The notes under the pieces are model-generated. The model saw nothing but the letters and a program-made list of their open reading frames with translations, made no database searches and was not told the origin of the DNA. Positions 1 to 7,642 of a stretch of 64,000 bases of DNA are shown here, one piece after another. The position numbers were made by a program, and so were the translations under genes. Source of the DNA: Burkholderia sp. TSV86. Lineage in GTDB: Bacteria; Pseudomonadota; Gammaproteobacteria; Burkholderiales; Burkholderiaceae. Every line of letters starts with the position of its first letter. The stretch's first letter is position 1. The stretch is from the NCBI RefSeq assembly GCF_001522865.1, contig NZ_LOWB01000103.1:1-64000 (forward strand), read 5' to 3'.

Positions 1-176
1 CGATCGTGGACTTGTACGCGGCGACTGCTGAAGCGCTGGCGGCATGGGAGCCGCGTTTTCGGCTCACACAAGTCAAGTTGGCGAGTGCCGATGTCGGCGT
101 CGTCGCGCTCGATTTGATCGGCCGATATCTTCCTGATGGTCGGACCGTGACGCTTGATGGCATTAAGGTGAACTGA
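1..176 (+). CDS. Phage baseplate protein, GPW/gp25 family (5' truncated)
   Basis: The frame is open from the left edge (first full codon at position 3) and ends in TGA at 174-176. The visible 57 residues contain RLTQVKLASADVGVVALDL followed by a hydrophobic strand and GRTVTLDGIKVN, which resembles the C-terminus of P2 gpW and T4 gp25 baseplate wedge proteins. The stop overlaps the start of the J gene as TGATG, the usual coupling in P2 tail operons. The assignment rests on position directly before J and on the short C-terminal pattern; the N-terminal part lies outside the window. Confidence 0.7.
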   Translation, partial: IVDLYAATAEALAAWEPRFRLTQVKLASADVGVVALDLIGRYLPDGRTVTLDGIKVN

Positions 177-1084
177 TGATCGGTGCGTTTACTACCGTGA
201 ATCTGTCGCAGTTACCGGCCCCCAATGCGGTCGAGCAACTGGACTTCGAAACGATTTTTCGAGCCATGCTGGCTGATCTTCAGGCGCGCACGCAAGGGGC
301 TGGGCAGCCGTTTACCGCTCTGGTGGAGAGTGACCCAGCCTATAAGATTCTGGAAGTTTGCGCGTATCGAGAACTGCTCGTTCGCCAACGCGCCAACGAG
401 GCCGTGCGCGCAGTCATGCTCGCGTTCGCCATCGGTACCGACCTGGATCAGATCGGCGCGAACTACAACGTGCCGCGTCTGTTGATCAAGCCGGCTGATG
501 ATGCCGCCATTCCACCGACGCCCGCAGTGTGGGAATCGGACGACGATTACCGCGCTCGCATTCCGGTTTCTCTGGAAGGTTACACCACCGCCGGAAGCGA
601 GGGGAGTTACGTGTTTCACGGTTTGAGCGCGACGGGCACGATCAAGGATATTTCTGCCGTCTCGCCGGCGCCGGGGAAAGTGGTGGTGTATGTGCTATCG
701 CGCAACGGCGACGGAGCGGCGGGGGAGGATGAAATCGCGGCTGTGACGGCTGCGTTGAATGCGGAAAAAATACGCCCAATGACGGACCAGGTTTCCGTGC
801 TGTCGGCGGGGATTTTGCCGTACACGATCGATGCCGAACTGGTGTTGTTTGATGGGCCGGATGCGGATGTGGTGACGCAGGCGGCGAAGCGTGCTGCCCA
901 GGCTTACGCGGATTCGGTCCATCGAAACGGTTACGACGTGAGTTTGTCCGGTGTCTATCAGGCGCTGCATCGTCCGGGCGTTGATCGGGTCAACTTGCGC
1001 ACGCCGAGTGCCAATATCCCAGCATCGGCGGGCCAGGCGCCGTACTGCACGGCCATTAACGTCACGGTGGCGTCCAATGGCTAG
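176..1084 (+). CDS. J: Phage baseplate assembly protein J
   Basis: A 302-residue protein, the size expected for P2 gpJ, which builds the edge of the contractile-tail baseplate. The N-terminus has the typical pattern PxxxLVESDPAYKILEVCAYRELLVRQRANEAVRAVMLAFA (split here by recognition of VESDPAYKILE and YRELLVRQRANEA), followed by the region where a defined residue set (GTDLDQIGANYNVPRL) is conserved in Baseplate_J proteins. It starts inside the stop of the preceding gene (TGATG) and its end overlaps gene I by 8 bases, so the three genes are translationally coupled. Function is from family knowledge; the family match is clear. Confidence 0.93.
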   Translation: MIGAFTTVNLSQLPAPNAVEQLDFETIFRAMLADLQARTQGAGQPFTALVESDPAYKILEVCAYRELLVRQRANEAVRAVMLAFAIGTDLDQIGANYNVPRLLIKPADDAAIPPTPAVWESDDDYRARIPVSLEGYTTAGSEGSYVFHGLSATGTIKDISAVSPAPGKVVVYVLSRNGDGAAGEDEIAAVTAALNAEKIRPMTDQVSVLSAGILPYTIDAELVLFDGPDADVVTQAAKRAAQAYADSVHRNGYDVSLSGVYQALHRPGVDRVNLRTPSANIPASAGQAPYCTAINVTVASNG

Positions 1085-1685
1085 CCTATTGCCGCCGAAT
1101 GCGGCGCCGTTTGAAGTTTCACTGGCCGAGAGCGTCGCGCGAATCAGCGATGTCCCGACGCCAGTGCGGGACATCTGGAATGCCGACCGGTGTCCATCGG
1201 ATTTGCTTCCGTGGCTCGCCTGGGCGTTCAGCGTCGATTTTTGGGATGCAAACTGGCTGGATGAGCAGAAGAGAAATTCCATTCAATCCGCCGTGGCGGT
1301 CCAGCGCTACAAAGGCACGATTGGCGCGGTGAAGCAGGCGCTCGATGCACTCGGGTACACGGTGACCATCCAGGAGTGGTTTCAGCAAATACCGCCTGCT
1401 GCCCCCTATACGTTTAGCGTTTGGGTGGACAGTAGCCAGAGTGGAATTGATCAGGATGGCTATGGGAAGATCATCTCCTATATCCGCGCAATGAAGAATC
1501 TCCGATCGCATTTTGGTTCATTTCAGCCGTCGGTCACGACGCGTGGCGGCCCAGTGCTGGCTGGCGTTTTGACGATTGGAAACAACATCACGATCTCGTA
1601 CGACGGCACGCAGCTAGTCGATAGATGGTTGGATGGAAGCTGGAATCTTGATGGGGCGATTTCACTTAGTGGAACTAAGGTTTAA
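1077..1685 (+). CDS. I: Phage tail protein I
   Basis: A 202-residue baseplate/tail protein of the P2 gpI family. The pattern RDIWNADRCPSDLLPWLAW near residues 29-50, then VDFWDANWLDEQKR and YKGTIGAVKQALDALG, is the hallmark of this family. The frame is open further upstream, but the start at 1077 is chosen because it overlaps the J stop as ATGGCTAG and because the extra upstream residues are arginine-rich out-of-frame J sequence. In P2-like tails gpI joins gpJ and gpW in the baseplate and links to the tail fibres encoded next. Confidence 0.92.
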   Translation: MASLLPPNAAPFEVSLAESVARISDVPTPVRDIWNADRCPSDLLPWLAWAFSVDFWDANWLDEQKRNSIQSAVAVQRYKGTIGAVKQALDALGYTVTIQEWFQQIPPAAPYTFSVWVDSSQSGIDQDGYGKIISYIRAMKNLRSHFGSFQPSVTTRGGPVLAGVLTIGNNITISYDGTQLVDRWLDGSWNLDGAISLSGTKV

Positions 1686-1693
1686 AAGCGAAT

Positions 1694-3349
1694 ATGGCGA
1701 ATTTGATTCCCGCCCCAGCTTGGGACGACGTACCGCAGTTGGAGAAAAGCACCAAAGCCATGGGGGGCGCGGGTGGTCCGATGAACGCGCAAGCGCAGGC
1801 GCTCGCGAATCGAACAGAAGCGATCAAGACGTTCTATACGGTCAGTGTCAGGCATTTCGGGGCGCAAGGCGATGGCAGAACGAACGATGACACGGCGCGC
1901 GCTAGCGCGGAGTCCAAGTCTTCATCCGTGTATTGGCCGGAAGGAACTTATTTGCTCGATCAGGCGCCGGACATCGAGAAATCATGGGGAGCTGGGGTCT
2001 GTCTGGTGGGGGATGCGCGCGTCTATCTGCGCCCGCACCCGGAGCGGGCAACGTCGATCAAGGCGGAGGCATTTGGGTTGCCGGCCGACCATGCGACGGA
2101 TGCATCGGGGCCGCTTCAGCGCGCGATCGATTTGGCGCAGTCATTGGGATTGCCGGTTGAATTGCCGGCGAATGCAAAGCTGCGGCTGGCGAAAGGATTG
2201 GTATTCAAGCATGGTCAAGCGGCGAGTGGCGATGCGCTCACGTATCTGCCGCGGCTGATCTCGAACGGAGCGACGCTTTACCCGATGCCCGGTGTGACGG
2301 CCATCAGCATCGTGCCGCGCTGTTTGCTGGCTGATGCGAGCAGCAATCGCGGTAATGCGCGGATTGAAATACTAGGCAAGCTGACGTTCGACGGGTCGTT
2401 GGGTGATGCAACCAGCGCTGCATTGGCTATCGGGAAGTCGGGCTATTTCTGTAGCTCGCTCGAATGGAATCGAATTGACGACATACTGGCCGCCCACTTC
2501 CCGAGTGGATCGACGGTGGTTACTTTTACCGAGACGCGGCATTACGAGATTAATCGGCTCGTCATTTTCTCTGGTGGCATGCGGCTCCAGGCTAGTGCGC
2601 CGGGATCGTTTTGTGGAGATATGGTTTTCAATACGTATGAGGGTCAAGGGTCGAAGACCTACCCGCCGCTTGCACTGGTGGCGAGCGGGGGCGCGGCAGG
2701 CAACCCGTCGATGGTGCGCGGTATTCGATTTGCTAATGGCACCGTTTATGGAGCTGGAACGGTCCTGCTCGCGACTGGGAATTCGCAACTCGGCGATATC
2801 TGGATGTCCGATATTCAATTCGATTCTGGAGCATCGGAGAAAGGGGAGTGCGCACTGGAAATGGTCGCGAGCGGGTCCGGCGCCACACTGATCAATGTCA
2901 AGGTATCGTCACCGTACTTTGCTGGATATCGTGCTCCGGCCGTATTTGCGCATGCGGACAATAACGCCACGTTCATGAACGTCGATGTCACGGATCTCTA
3001 TGCCAACACGATGTTCCTGGGCAATTACGGTGACAACAATCAGAATGCAGCGATCGTGATGCTGGGTATTGGCGGGATGAACGTCTCCGGTGGCAGCATG
3101 TCATCGATTCACGGTGATGGTGCCAGTTCGTGCATTGTCAATGTCATTGGAAGCAAGCGTATCAAGGTCGAGAGTCTGAATGTCATTGGCACGGATGGAG
3201 TTGTCGACGGCGTCACCATCGGGAAAGGCGACAGCGATAGCTACGTCATCACGAACAATCTGATGCAAGTCAGCGATGCCGTCGTCAACGAATACGGTAG
3301 CGGATCGCCCAACCGGATCATTGCCAATAATATGCTCGTGACGGCCTGA
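1694..3349 (+). CDS. Putative tailspike / tail fibre with beta-helix domain
   Basis: A 551-residue protein in the slot between gpI and the collar-type fibre. Residues 1-47 form a short helical head, presumably for attachment to the tail. After it comes VRHFGAQGDGRTNDD (about residues 52-66), the typical entry into a pectate-lyase-like right-handed beta-helix, followed by PEGTYLL and many short beta-rich turns with N, G and V repeats to the C-terminus. Such proteins often bind or cut surface polysaccharide of the host. No catalytic residues can be assigned by eye, so depolymerase activity is inference. Only 8 bases separate it from gene I and 2 from the next gene. Confidence 0.75.
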   Translation: MANLIPAPAWDDVPQLEKSTKAMGGAGGPMNAQAQALANRTEAIKTFYTVSVRHFGAQGDGRTNDDTARASAESKSSSVYWPEGTYLLDQAPDIEKSWGAGVCLVGDARVYLRPHPERATSIKAEAFGLPADHATDASGPLQRAIDLAQSLGLPVELPANAKLRLAKGLVFKHGQAASGDALTYLPRLISNGATLYPMPGVTAISIVPRCLLADASSNRGNARIEILGKLTFDGSLGDATSAALAIGKSGYFCSSLEWNRIDDILAAHFPSGSTVVTFTETRHYEINRLVIFSGGMRLQASAPGSFCGDMVFNTYEGQGSKTYPPLALVASGGAAGNPSMVRGIRFANGTVYGAGTVLLATGNSQLGDIWMSDIQFDSGASEKGECALEMVASGSGATLINVKVSSPYFAGYRAPAVFAHADNNATFMNVDVTDLYANTMFLGNYGDNNQNAAIVMLGIGGMNVSGGSMSSIHGDGASSCIVNVIGSKRIKVESLNVIGTDGVVDGVTIGKGDSDSYVITNNLMQVSDAVVNEYGSGSPNRIIANNMLVTA

Positions 3350-3351
3350 CT

Positions 3352-4785
3352 ATGCGCTATAAGACCATTCACACAAACTATGGCTTGCGGCGCATGACGC
3401 AGGCCGAAGCAACGGGTACATCGATTAATTTGGTGGCTGTATCGGTAGGCGATGGCGGCGGCAATCCGACGACGCCAGATCGAGGGCAGACGCAATTAAT
3501 TCGGGAGATGTTCCGGACCGCGCCGAATCGCGTCTATCAGGATCCCCAAAATCCTGTGTTATTCGTGGTTGAAATGGTGATCCCGGCCACGATGGGGGGT
3601 TTTACCATCCGCGAAATGGCCGCATGGGATGATCAAGGGGGAATGTTCGCCGTAGCGAATGTTCCGGACGTGTACAAGCCGCAAGGGGATGGCAGCGAAG
3701 GTTCATTCGGCGATACCGTGTTGCGCATGGAATTCCTGGCAACGAATGCCGACATGGTTACCATACAGATTGACCCGAATGTGGCTGTTGCTACGCAAGC
3801 GTGGGTCAATAACGCGATTACACTTCCCTACCTGCTGAAGGGCGGTCACACCGGCCAGATTTTAGCGAAGAAATCGAACGCGGATGGTGATGTGTCATGG
3901 CAGGATCCGACGACGGCAAATGTGACAGTCAGCACGGTAGATGAGGTGCAGACGCTGGCGGATGGGCAAACCGCCGTTACGTTGACGAAGTGCAGCACGA
4001 TCGGGCTGGCGATATATATTGAAGGCAGCCGCTTGCTGCCCACCGAATGGACGGCCGATTCGATTGACCGCGCGAGGCTGATGCTTGCCCGGTCGTATCC
4101 GGCCGGATCGCGTGCCTATTTCGTGCAGAACGATCCTGCTGCCTTTGTTCCTGCGCCGCTCATTCAATCGAAAAACCTTTCCGATGTTCCTGACGTGGGC
4201 GTTGCGCGCGCAAACCTGGGCGTGGACAGCAAGGTAAACACGGACACGCATGCACCTCCTGGCATGATTATGTATTTTGCCGCAGCCGTTCCCCCGCCTG
4301 GCTGGATGAAAGCGAATGGGGCGGCGGTCAGCCGGACGACGTATGCCGCCCTATTCTTCAACATCGGGACGACGCACGGTGCCGGTGACGGTTTCAATAC
4401 GTTCAACCTGCCGGATTTGCGCGGTGAGTTTATTCGCGGCTGGGATGATGGGCGGGGCGTCGATGGCGGGCGCCAGGCAGGCTCGCGGCAGGGGTCGCAG
4501 AATCTGGCGCATGCGCACTGGGCGTCGAGCGATGTGCAGGGTAGGCACACCCACGGAGTGAATGACCCCGGCCATTCTCACCAGATGAATTTGACGAACA
4601 ACACCAACCTGAGTTCTGGTAGCGGGGCGCCTGGACTGATCGGCACCATCCGCACTGAGGCAGCAGCCACCGGTATCACGATCCAGCTTGGCGGCGACCA
4701 TTATCACAATATTACGATCAATCCAGACGGCGGCAACGAATCGCGTCCACGTAACGTCGCGCTACTTGCCTGCATCAAATACTGA
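3352..4785 (+). CDS. Phage tail fibre protein (H-like) with C-terminal collar domain
   Basis: A 477-residue fibre. The N-terminal ~155 residues (YKTIHTNYGLRRMTQAEATG, then FTIREMAAWDDQGGMFAVAN) match the tail-collar fibre N-terminal domain of P2-type gpH proteins. The C-terminal half has PPGMIMYFAAAVPPPGWMKANG and FNLPDLRGEFIRGWDDGRG (about residues 300-375), the phage tail collar domain. The tail end is rich in His (HAHWAS, GRHTHGVNDPGHSH, GGDHYHN), as in metal-stabilised fibre tips. It follows the tailspike by 2 bases and precedes a small assembly gene. Host receptor binding is the expected role. Confidence 0.88.
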   Translation: MRYKTIHTNYGLRRMTQAEATGTSINLVAVSVGDGGGNPTTPDRGQTQLIREMFRTAPNRVYQDPQNPVLFVVEMVIPATMGGFTIREMAAWDDQGGMFAVANVPDVYKPQGDGSEGSFGDTVLRMEFLATNADMVTIQIDPNVAVATQAWVNNAITLPYLLKGGHTGQILAKKSNADGDVSWQDPTTANVTVSTVDEVQTLADGQTAVTLTKCSTIGLAIYIEGSRLLPTEWTADSIDRARLMLARSYPAGSRAYFVQNDPAAFVPAPLIQSKNLSDVPDVGVARANLGVDSKVNTDTHAPPGMIMYFAAAVPPPGWMKANGAAVSRTTYAALFFNIGTTHGAGDGFNTFNLPDLRGEFIRGWDDGRGVDGGRQAGSRQGSQNLAHAHWASSDVQGRHTHGVNDPGHSHQMNLTNNTNLSSGSGAPGLIGTIRTEAAATGITIQLGGDHYHNITINPDGGNESRPRNVALLACIKY

Positions 4786-4787
4786 CC

Positions 4788-5090
4788 ATGAACACGAGAA
4801 CAGTTTTCCAAACCGATCGCGCGGGTATGTATTGCGGGACTGCCTCGGCGGACGAAAGCCCGCTTGAGCCGGGTGTATTCTTGATGCCCGCTGGCGCGGT
4901 GGATGTCGCGCCCCCAGATAAATGGCCGGATGACAAGTGGCCGCGCTGGAGCGGTGCAGCATGGGAACTTGTCACGAGGCCGCGGCCCATCGAAAGCAAT
5001 CTCGATCCCATCGAGAAGCTTCGGGCGTTTTTAGCGGCGAATCCGGATGTCGCGATTGCGATTGAACAGCGTCCCGTATTGCCCGCATAA
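4788..5090 (+). CDS. Small tail fibre assembly-like protein
   Basis: A 100-residue protein immediately after the fibre gene, where P2-like phages carry the fibre assembly chaperone G. The visible pattern is an N-terminal extended segment, then PPDKWPDDKWPRWSGAAWELV, a tryptophan-rich motif found in tail fibre assembly proteins, and a short helical C-terminus. It is clearly shorter than P2 gpG, so it may be a reduced version or a different chaperone. Function is inferred from position and the Trp motif only. Confidence 0.6.
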   Translation: MNTRTVFQTDRAGMYCGTASADESPLEPGVFLMPAGAVDVAPPDKWPDDKWPRWSGAAWELVTRPRPIESNLDPIEKLRAFLAANPDVAIAIEQRPVLPA

Positions 5091-5178
5091 CGAAGAACCC
5101 ACAAGAGGAAAGTGTGGGCCGCGCGCCGGACAATGCCAGCCAATCTAGATTGAGCCGATTGGCACCAAGGACATACCT

Positions 5179-6615
5179 ATGGCGGGCGACACCTTTTTGC
5201 ATGGCGTTGAAGTCATCGACATTGACGATGGCCCTCGCCCCATTTCGACGGTGCGCACGTCCGTCATTGGGCTGGTGGGTACGGCCCCGGATGCCGATGC
5301 GAAGACGTTCCCGTTGAATACGCCGGTGTTGATTGCCGGCAGCCGAAGCGTCGCCGCAAAATTGGATGTGACGGGGCAGGGCAGAGGGACGCTGCCGGAC
5401 GCGATGGATTCGATTTTTGATCAGTCTGGCGCGGTTGTCATTGTCATTCGCGTGGACGAGGGCGCGGACACTCAGGCGACGCTGGTCAATGTGCTGGGTG
5501 GCGTCAATGCGAATACCGGTCAATACGAGGGCGTCCAAGCGCTACTGGCGGCGGAGTCCGTGGTCGGGTTTGCACCGCGCATCTTGATTGCGCCGGGGTT
5601 CACGCACCAGCGCACGCAAGGCGGCGTCACATCGCTGTTGATGACGCCGGGCGCGGGCTACACGGATGGCATCTATGACCTGGTGCCGTCTGGCGGTGCG
5701 GGCGGCGCAGGCGTTGCCGCGAGTGCGACCATCAAGGGCGGCGGCGTCGCCGCGACCACGATCAAGAATCCGGGTGCCGGATATACCGCCGCGCCCGTGT
5801 TCGCCCTTCCGCCGGCTGCGGGCACACCGACGACGGCCGCCACGTTCACGGCGAACATCGGCACGGTCGGTAACGCCGTGGTCGCCGAGTTGATCGGCAT
5901 CGCTGAACGCATGCGCGCGGTCATTATCCAGGACGGCCCCGACGTGAATGACGCGGACGCCATCGCCGCGGCCGGCGATTTCGGCAGCAAGCGCGTATAT
6001 CTGGTGGACCCGCAGGGTATTAAGACGGACAGCCAGGGTAATCTGGTGCCGTCGCGCTCCAGCGCCGCCGTCGCTGGCCTGATTGCGAAGGTGGATAACG
6101 ACTTAGGATTTTGGTGGTCACCCTCCAATCAGAATATCAATGGTATCCAGGGCACCACGCGGCCCATCGACTTCAAGCTGGGTGATGCCAACAGCCGCGC
6201 AAATTTGCTGAACGAAAAGAACGTGGCGACGATCGTTCGGCAGAATGGCTTCCGCTTGTGGGGCAACCGTACGCTGTCCAGTGATCCGAAGTGGCAATTT
6301 CTGTGCGTGGTGCGCACGGCGGATGTCATTAACGATAGCCTGATGGCGGCCCATCTGTGGGCGGTCGATCGAGGCATCACGAAGCAGTACGTGACAGAGG
6401 TTGTCGAGGGAGTGAATGCGTTCCTGCGTGGCTTGGTCGTGAAGGGCGCGATCCTCGGCGGTGTGTGCTGGGCCGATCCTGATCTGAACACGGCGGATGC
6501 CATCGCCAACGGCCGGATTTACTTCGACTTCGATTTTACTCCGGCGTATCCGGCGGAGCACATCACCTTCCGCTCGCACCTGGTGAATGACTACATCAGC
6601 ACGATTTTTAATTGA
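5179..6615 (+). CDS. FI: Phage tail sheath protein FI with an inserted glycine-rich domain
   Basis: The contractile sheath subunit. The N-terminus (LHGVEVIDIDDGPRPISTVRTSVIGLVGTAP) and the C-terminus (LRGLVVKGAILGGVCWADP, NGRIYFDFDFTPAYPAEHI) are typical of P2 FI sheath proteins. It has 478 residues against about 396 in P2. The excess sits at about residues 148-232, a Gly/Ala/Thr-rich block with two copies of PGAGYT (157-162 and 198-203) that interrupts the sheath fold between FAPRILIAPGF and ELIGIAERMRAVII. This looks like an added surface domain. The 88 bp before it hold a short CCCACA/TGTGGG hairpin. The start is preceded by AGGACA. Confidence 0.95.
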   Translation: MAGDTFLHGVEVIDIDDGPRPISTVRTSVIGLVGTAPDADAKTFPLNTPVLIAGSRSVAAKLDVTGQGRGTLPDAMDSIFDQSGAVVIVIRVDEGADTQATLVNVLGGVNANTGQYEGVQALLAAESVVGFAPRILIAPGFTHQRTQGGVTSLLMTPGAGYTDGIYDLVPSGGAGGAGVAASATIKGGGVAATTIKNPGAGYTAAPVFALPPAAGTPTTAATFTANIGTVGNAVVAELIGIAERMRAVIIQDGPDVNDADAIAAAGDFGSKRVYLVDPQGIKTDSQGNLVPSRSSAAVAGLIAKVDNDLGFWWSPSNQNINGIQGTTRPIDFKLGDANSRANLLNEKNVATIVRQNGFRLWGNRTLSSDPKWQFLCVVRTADVINDSLMAAHLWAVDRGITKQYVTEVVEGVNAFLRGLVVKGAILGGVCWADPDLNTADAIANGRIYFDFDFTPAYPAEHITFRSHLVNDYISTIFN

Positions 6616-6661
6616 ACGGCGCGGGCGCTGTGTATGCCCAGGAATCTAGGAGTGCAAGCAC

Positions 6662-7168
6662 ATGGCTGCAAGAGAGGTTCTTAAAAATTTAACGCTTTGG
6701 GCCGATGGCCGAGGCTATGCCGGCCAGGTGCGGGATGTGAATCCACCGAAGCTGACGCAGAAAACGGAGGACTTCCAGGGTGGCGGCATGGTGGCCCCGT
6801 TGAAGATCACGGTGGGCATGGAAGGGTTGACCACGGACTTTTCGTTGATCTCGTATGACCGCAACGTGCTGTCGTTGTTTGGCGTCACGGAAGGGGCGAA
6901 CGTGCCGCTGACCATCCGCGGCGCGCTCGAATCGGGCGATGGGACGGTGATCCCCGTCATGATGAACATGCGCGGCAAGGTCATCGAGCAAGACCCCGGC
7001 ACCTGGAAGCCTGGCGAAGTGCCGTTCCTGAAAATCCAGATGGCGCTGAATTATTACAAGCTACTGCATCACGACAAGGTGGTGACCGAAATCGATGTCG
7101 AAAACATGATTGCGACCATCAACGGCGCGGACACGCTGGCGGCATTCCGCAGTGCGCTGGGGCTGTAA
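6662..7168 (+). CDS. FII: Phage major tail tube protein FII
   Basis: A 168-residue tube subunit, close to the ~172 of P2 FII. The N-terminus VLKNLTLWADGRGYAGQV and the segment KLTQKTEDFQGGGMVAPLKI are family hallmarks, as is MRGKVIEQDPGTWKPGE in the middle. It forms the inner tube around which the FI sheath contracts and follows FI by 46 bp, with TAGGAG 9 bases before the ATG. The assignment is secure from both sequence and order. Confidence 0.94.
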   Translation: MAAREVLKNLTLWADGRGYAGQVRDVNPPKLTQKTEDFQGGGMVAPLKITVGMEGLTTDFSLISYDRNVLSLFGVTEGANVPLTIRGALESGDGTVIPVMMNMRGKVIEQDPGTWKPGEVPFLKIQMALNYYKLLHHDKVVTEIDVENMIATINGADTLAAFRSALGL

Positions 7169-7223
7169 TCCACATCCGGCGCGGACCGACCCGCATCAAT
7201 CATCTCATTTAAACAGGTCAGCA

Positions 7224-7508
7224 ATGAGCGCAAAAAAGGAAACGTGGTTGAAAGAAAACGGCGACGGTAGCGTGACCATCACGCTGTCGAAGCCGCTGGA
7301 AGTGAACGGGGTGCCGCTTCAGGAGGTCACGATGCGCGAACCCACCCTGGATGACCAGGTGGCGAGCAACGAAGCGCGTGGCAGTGACGTGTTGAAGGAA
7401 ATCACGCTGTTTGCCAATCTTTGTACCGTCGCGCCGGCCGACCTGCGCCGTTTGAAGTTGCGCGATTACTTGCGCCTGCAAGCCGCATTCGGAAATTTCC
7501 TCGATTGA
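7224..7508 (+). CDS. E: Phage tail assembly chaperone E
   Basis: A 94-residue protein in the slot between tube and tape measure. The sequence GSVTITLSKPLEVNGVPLQEVTMREPTLDD (recognisable as the VxLxxPxxVNGxxxxxxxxREP pattern) matches P2 gpE / Mu gp41-type tail assembly chaperones. The start at 7224 is chosen because it has AGGTC 5 bases upstream and the usual MSAKKE beginning. These chaperones coat the tape measure protein during tail assembly. The last codons hold a -1 slippery heptamer, so a fraction of ribosomes should make the longer E-E' fusion. Confidence 0.9.
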   Translation: MSAKKETWLKENGDGSVTITLSKPLEVNGVPLQEVTMREPTLDDQVASNEARGSDVLKEITLFANLCTVAPADLRRLKLRDYLRLQAAFGNFLD

Positions 7509-7543
7509 GTGCGGACCATGTGCGCGCCGGGGCGTTGGCACTC
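7493..7543 (+). promoter_or_regulatory. Programmed -1 frameshift signal for E-E'
   Basis: In the E frame the codons read GGA AAT TTC, so bases 7493-7499 form A AAT TTC, a perfect X XXY YYZ slippery heptamer. A stem GAGTGC (7507-7512) / GCACTC (7538-7543) starts 7 bases after it, within the usual spacer range. The E stop lies at 7506-7508. The -1 frame continues to 7633. Sequence and geometry are seen directly; frameshifting itself is inferred from the P2 E/E' precedent. Confidence 0.75.
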
Positions 7544-7633
7544 GCGTCCCATACCGGGTGGTCGCAAGGCGAAATCCTCGGGATGCGCACGTCACGTTTT
7601 CTCTGGTGGCTGGACGGGCTGCCGAAGGAATAA
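7499..7633 (+). CDS. E': Tail assembly E' extension, expressed by -1 frameshift (GpE family)
   Basis: The -1 frame after the slippery site encodes PRLSADHVRAGALALASHTGW and ends with RTSRFLWWLDGLPKE. The motif FLWWLDGL is typical of the small GpE proteins that P2-like phages make as the tail of an E-E' fusion. It has no good ribosome binding site or start codon of its own. Slippage at 7493-7499 would give a fusion of about 136 residues (92 from E plus 44), close to the ~142 of P2 E'. It ends 9 bases before the tape measure gene. Confidence 0.8.
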   Translation, partial: PRLSADHVRAGALALASHTGWSQGEILGMRTSRFLWWLDGLPKE

Positions 7634-7642
7634 ATCCCGCCC

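Noticed and set aside
951-1076. N-terminal extension of gene I
   Set aside because: The 42 extra residues are out-of-frame J sequence, and the ATG at 1077 overlaps the J stop.
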